Assembly (NCBI GenBank): GCA_027946555.1
Contig: JAPEVC010000049.1
Location: forward strand, 62,001 to 126,000
DNA length: 64,000 bases
Direction of reading: 5' to 3'
Origin: Gnomoniopsis sp. IMI 355080
Taxonomy: Eukaryota > Ascomycota > Sordariomycetes > Diaporthales > Gnomoniaceae
The notes below the pieces were generated by a model, which did not search any database, was not told the DNA's origin, and was given only the letters and a program-made list of their open reading frames with translations. Shown in pieces: positions 59,753 to 64,000 of this stretch (position 1 is its first letter; each line of letters starts with the position of its first letter). The translations under genes were made by a program, and so were the position numbers.

Positions 59753-62317
59753 CGTGATGTGCTCGTTTCGTCCGGGAGCCTGGGAAGTATGAGAGGATAG
59801 CGTAGGTCGAGAAGAATGATGGGCTGATACGTCGACGAAGGAGAGGCTCTTACCACTCCGATCTCACACCGCGGGAAGAGACGCAGAGGTGTGGGACAGA
59901 GAAATAGCCACGACGGGACCAACGGCGTTTTGTGGGAGGACAGCTCCTTAATAATTTAAGTTTCCGTCCGCTGGGTAGGTACACGGGCATGTGGCAATGG
60001 GGAGGTGATCCGCTTCCCAAAGAACAAGACAGCCCTGCATAGTTTGTGCCCAGGAAGCTTGGGATGGAATGGTGCCCTCCAATCCCACGCCAGACCGGCA
60101 GCCCGGACCATTGTGTGTGCTTACATGGAAGGCTTTCTCCTACCACTACTAGATTAGCTCGCATGACGGCTCGCTTTCCTTAGCTGAGAAAAGGCAGTTT
60201 TCGACGCAGAAGCAAGGTCCGCTCCCCGTGAATATCTGGAACACATCGACAACGGCAGCAGAAGATCCAATTTCCTCGACCGAGGATTCACTAGCGTTTC
60301 CGCCGGGAAGGCTGACGTACAAGTCCCCTGCCCTCGGTCAAGGCTCCGGTTTTTGGTAGGGATCTGGGCAAAAGCTTATTGCTCGGTCGTCGAATAGGTG
60401 CGAAAGGCTTAGCTCTCCCAGAGTATCCCTTGACCTGACCGGCTGGCTAACTGGATACGATAGGCTACGTCGACTGCTACCTCTATTTGGTCCGTGTTTG
60501 TGATGAGCGGGAGGTGCTCTGTAAGTGGCCATTGGACCGTTCTCCGAGTATGCACTCATTTCCAAACAGCACTCCAATTCCACGTATTGTTTGACGTCTA
60601 CGTCGTGTAGCAGCTTCTAGGCCAACAATGTCACATAGGGGCCGGCTGTCACAGATGCTGAAGGGGTCATGCGCATCGGCAGGATATCTGCAGATTGTCT
60701 GGAGCTGAATCCATTGGTCCGGCAGGATGCTAGTATCGAGTCTGCGCACCGCCAATTTTGAGCGCCGTTGTTGATGATAGCCTTGCTGGCGCGGCTCTAC
60801 TCTGCACCGCGACGTGCATGACTATTCGTCGCACGCCGAACCAACGGCTTCTGGCGGAATTGTACAAATTCCAATCATCTGTACCATGTGCTCTGCTTCT
60901 GCGAACAATATCGGTGGGTCATTGGGTCGCTGACATGGAGCTGAAGGACGACGCGTATGGAAAAATCTGTTGGTGCTAATCAGGATGCGGCACAGTTACA
61001 AATGAGATTCGCAATGGGGCATCTGGCATGCCAAGGGATACCAAATGCGCCAAGATAACATTCGGTGTCCAGGATGTGCGCCATCTTCAGCAATCAGTGA
61101 CTAGATTTCAATCAACGTCGTTAATCTTTTGAAGGACGTCGGCCATGCGAGGCTGAAAAGGGATCGGTCCGTCAGACCCATGCAAGCCACGCGGACTAGG
61201 GATCTTCCCCACGAATTGATAGATCGTATGGAGACACGTTCTCTGTATGGCGATTTCTATTGGCCCAGACTGGACAGCTATTTCTACCCTGTCGGTGTCT
61301 GCCGACGACATTCGTTCCAACTGCGCACCATCAGGCCGGGTTTGGAACAATTGGGTTTTCATTTGGCAACGAGTGTTTTGGTCAAGAGGCCAAGTACCTC
61401 TAGGCGAACGGGTTGGGCAAGGGACATGAAGGTAAGTATCCGTTTGCAGTTCGGCTACAAGCTTCTATTAGCATTGGCAAGCCTTGGTATTGAGACTTGG
61501 TAGAGAGCACAAGCCTTGACAAGAAATCTGACAGTCTTGACGATGGCGATCCAAAAACTAACACAAGCAGCCCGAACAATCAGGGGTCTCGGTTGACCGG
61601 CCGACCGGTTGATTGATTAAGTATCTAAGTATCAAAGCAAAGCCCTCGTGTGTACCGACTGAACCGACTGGCCAGGCCTGCGAAGGTGCGAGATTATTTG
61701 CAAAGCTCCAAAAATTGGTGCTTGGTGCCTTTATCCACATTTGACAGGGATATCGCACCAAGGACGAGCACTCTTGTTTTCAGTGGCTTTCGAACCAACA
61801 GCGTGGAAGAATTCCTCCACGTTCCAGAGTTCGTCCCAAGCTGTCGGATCTGCCTAGAACCTAAAGGATCGCCTAGTGGCACCGGCTGATGGGTCGCATT
61901 GCTGGGGTTGTCCGACCTCGTTCATCTGTTAAATGATGATGTGGAGTTGCTTTGACTAATATCTGCCAGGCATTCCTCTGCAGCCGACGAGCTGATGGAG
62001 GAGGTACTACCAACACCGCCGACCCAGGCCTGCACATGCTGATGATCGAAGTAGCCTTTCTAGGCGCATTGCAGGCAGCTCTCCCACCCTGCCCTCCCAG
62101 ACCAATGTGCATTGTTTGGCGTTACACAGTAGCCCAACCCAGCGTTACTGCCTGCTTGCTAGCGTATGGCTCACGTAATGCTTTCGAACACACAATTGGT
62201 GACCGTCTGTAAGTGAGTGTGCACTTTCGACCCGGCGTGTGGGCAGCGGCGAGAACAGCGCCGGGTGTTTTGGGATGTTCATCAATGTGGCCCGAGTCTT
62301 CATGAAAATACATGCTA
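59753..62317. other. 2.6-kb intergenic region, no gene seen
   Basis: It contains the transporter promoter and the Hgh1 3' end. Frames at 61129-61503 and elsewhere lack motifs. No repeat of note was found. Confidence 0.5.
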
Positions 62318-63603
62318 TCAAACCTCGACTACTTTCTCATCGTCGTCTTCTTCGTCCTCATCAAGCTCTACAACACGTGGCGCGCTTGCCTCTTCGACCT
62401 CGTCATCTAGCATGAGGACTTGGACTAGTCGCTCACATGCGATTCGGACGCCTTCATCCTTGACACGAAGATGTGTCTCTCGAATGAGCGGGTAGACCTT
62501 GATGTCACGCATGTGATCACGGCCCTTTCTGGTTGTCGTGAAAAGCATCAAGGTCTCCACATGGGTCTGAACGATAGTAGGATCGGACTCTCGCTCTTTG
62601 TCCGGTGGCAGCAATTTCAACTCCGGCAGCATAGCTGCCAATTCTTCAGGGTCATACTCTTCGCTTCCTATGATCGGCAATAGAATCGAAGGGAAAATAT
62701 CGATCTCGTTCCTTGAGAAGAAAGATGGGTGTGAGGGGACGTCAAAAGCAACGTTCTTAATGGTGCTTGCCACACCTTTGCGTCGAATTTCGGATGAGTG
62801 TTGGGTGAAGGCTTTCAGCTTAGTCAGTGGAATGACCGTATCGTACTCTTGCGGCTTCAAGAAGTACTGCCTGACATCGGGGTGCTTGGCCAGATCCGCA
62901 AAGAAGTATGCGAGATAGTCATAGTTGGCATCCTTGTTGTATGAGCCGTCCGAGCCCTTGACGAAGAGATCGACAAGCTGATTTAGAATCAAGTCATTGG
63001 ACCCCAGCGTCTCTGGAACTGCCTGTTTCCGAGTCAAGATCCTATCCAGTCCGTCGTATTTTGCAAGGTTCGCTAGTAGCATGGCAGAGAGGTCTGCGTT
63101 AGATTCTGATGGACTCTGCGATGTAGTCTATATTAGCCAAGCTAATCACGGAGATATCTCAACCGCGACAGCTCCCAACCAAGCATTGCGATGTTGGGAA
63201 TGCGTACTGATATTCGAGTAAATATGACGTCGAGAAATCTGTCGTCGTTGGCCAGGGCCTGGAGAACATCGCCGTCTGCGGCTAGGTTCACCAGTATCGT
63301 AAGGGCATGTTGGGCGATTTGCTGTTTGCGGTCAGCTATTTCAGCAGATGAAGTCCGGCTGTAGAGCTTCACTGACAGGCCTATCTTGGACCAAAACTTT
63401 CAAATTTTTGACTGGCAACAGCTCATTAGCCTTGAAGATGTCAGGCTCAGATGCTGAAAATGGCACGAGATTCTCTATTGCGACAGCTCGAATCTGTGGG
63501 TTTGGGCTGGCGATGAAGCCCACAAGCTATTGGAAGTGTCAACAAGTGCATGGATCAAATACCTCTGCATCGGGACTCTTACCTCTTCAAGTTCTGTAGG
63601 CAT
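62318..63603 (-). CDS. HGH1: Hgh1 (eEF2 folding chaperone, FAM203 family)
   Basis: Hgh1 is an armadillo-type cytosolic chaperone that helps fold translation elongation factor 2 with TRiC. Four exons are inferred: 63603-63583 (21 nt), 63526-63377, 63321-63208 and 63115-62318, giving 360 residues. Joins restore MPTELEELVGFIASPNPQIR, LVQDRPQIAQHALTILVNL and a Ser-rich junction before SAMLLANLAKYDGL. The last acceptor could instead be 12 nt upstream, adding TTSQ in frame. Family-like segments are YFLKPQEYDTVIPLTKLKAF, SEIRRKGVASTIKNVAFD, RNEIDIFPSILLPIIGSEEY and LPPDKERESDP. The C-terminus is a long acidic tail (ELDEDEEDDDEKVVEV). It is divergent from Enp1 with 316 bp between start codons. Confidence 0.93.
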
Positions 63604-63919
63604 TATTATAGCGTTACAGCACAGAGCAAACGTTCTACACACAAGAATCCACAAGAAGCACCTGAAGCTGCAATAGTAGGTTAATGAACGAAAAGAAACC
63701 TGGGTTGGCATGTGATTGGTGGGGTTGGTTTACTCAAAATCCCTGAGTTGCAGACCCCTGCACCAATTTTTTGAGAATCTTATCGATAAGCCAGAAAATC
63801 GACGGCGACGGCAGAATCCTGCCCAAGACTGACAATGTTATTGCAACACTTTCATCACTGTAAATCATTCGCGCCATCGAAGACCCAGATTTATGTTATC
63901 TCGAACACAGGTGTACAAG
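63604..63919. promoter_or_regulatory. Shared divergent promoter of Hgh1 and Enp1
   Basis: A 316-bp gap separates the opposed start codons of two ribosome/translation genes. No additional frame is seen. Confidence 0.6.
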
Positions 63920-64000
63920 ATGCCCAAGGCGACGACTCCTACAGCTGCCTCAGGGCGCCGTCATAACCCCCTGGAGTCTGACATTGTTGGAGGCAGCGGA
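63920..64000 (+). CDS. Partial N-terminus of Enp1 (bystin), 40S assembly factor
   Basis: The frame opens with an ATG and runs off the right edge after 27 codons: MPKATTPTAASGRRHNPLES, then DIVGGSG. The opening MPKA followed by RRHNPL is typical of fungal Enp1/bystin, an essential nucleolar and cytoplasmic factor in 40S subunit maturation. Only the N-terminus is present, so the call rests on this short match and on its pairing with another translation-related gene. Confidence 0.6.
   Translation, partial: MPKATTPTAASGRRHNPLESDIVGGSG

Noticed and set aside
1..64000. tRNA genes, CRISPR arrays, transposons
   Set aside because: No tRNA B-box with matching arms, no spaced repeats and no transposase or integrase-like frame was recognised by eye; a dedicated scan could still find a diverged copy.

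Overview
The window is nuclear DNA of a filamentous ascomycete, most likely a Sordariomycete. Most genes carry short introns (about 50-85 nt) with GT-AG borders and CTNA-type branch points, intergenic gaps are about 0.3-3 kb, and the gene set is fungal: HOS3-type deacetylase, Vip1/Asp1, GH76 mannanase, CSC1 channel, Pho84-type transporter, Dpm1, Hgh1 and Enp1. No prokaryotic, viral or organellar block, rRNA, tRNA, CRISPR array or intact transposon was recognised. I rebuilt exon structures by hand from reading frames, splice signals and family knowledge; the exon phases close in every multi-exon model given.

Layout. 0-6.4 kb: left-edge membrane protein fragment (-), scavenger decapping enzyme DcpS (+), a GILT-type thiol reductase (-) whose last codons overlap the DcpS coding region tail to tail, and a divergent hexokinase-family sugar kinase (+). 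7.2-13.7 kb: HOS3-like histone deacetylase (+) and an unrecognised 595-aa fungal protein (-). 16.4-22.1 kb: tubulin cofactor D (-) and a secreted GH76 enzyme (-). 22.1-33.9 kb: a gene-poor stretch whose only well-supported gene is a 54-codon Cys-rich protein at 28.3-28.4 kb (-), with one doubtful broken frame at 34.0-34.7 kb. 34.9-39.9 kb: six-exon Vip1/Asp1 inositol pyrophosphate kinase/phosphatase (-). 41.5-46.3 kb: intronless SDR (+), dolichol-phosphate mannosyltransferase (-) and a fungal GT2-like type II membrane protein (-). 47.2-51.4 kb: CSC1/OSCA-type channel (-). 53-54 kb: a broken conserved fungal gene (+). 55.7-59.8 kb: FAD monooxygenase (+) and Pho84-type phosphate transporter (-), convergent. 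62.3-64 kb: Hgh1 (-) and the start of Enp1/bystin (+) from a shared 316-bp promoter.

This is a housekeeping-type neighbourhood, not a secondary-metabolite cluster. Small functional links do appear: Hgh1 and Enp1 (translation and ribosome assembly) share a promoter, Dpm1 lies beside another glycosyltransferase-like protein, and Vip1 (inositol pyrophosphates, which signal phosphate status) lies 18 kb from a phosphate transporter, which may be chance. The points most worth a second look are the tiny Cys-rich gene in the gene-poor zone, the overlapping convergent coding ends, a probable GC-AG intron, several AAG splice acceptors, the broken gene at 53 kb, and a repeat-like glycine-rich stretch inside the CSC1 loop.
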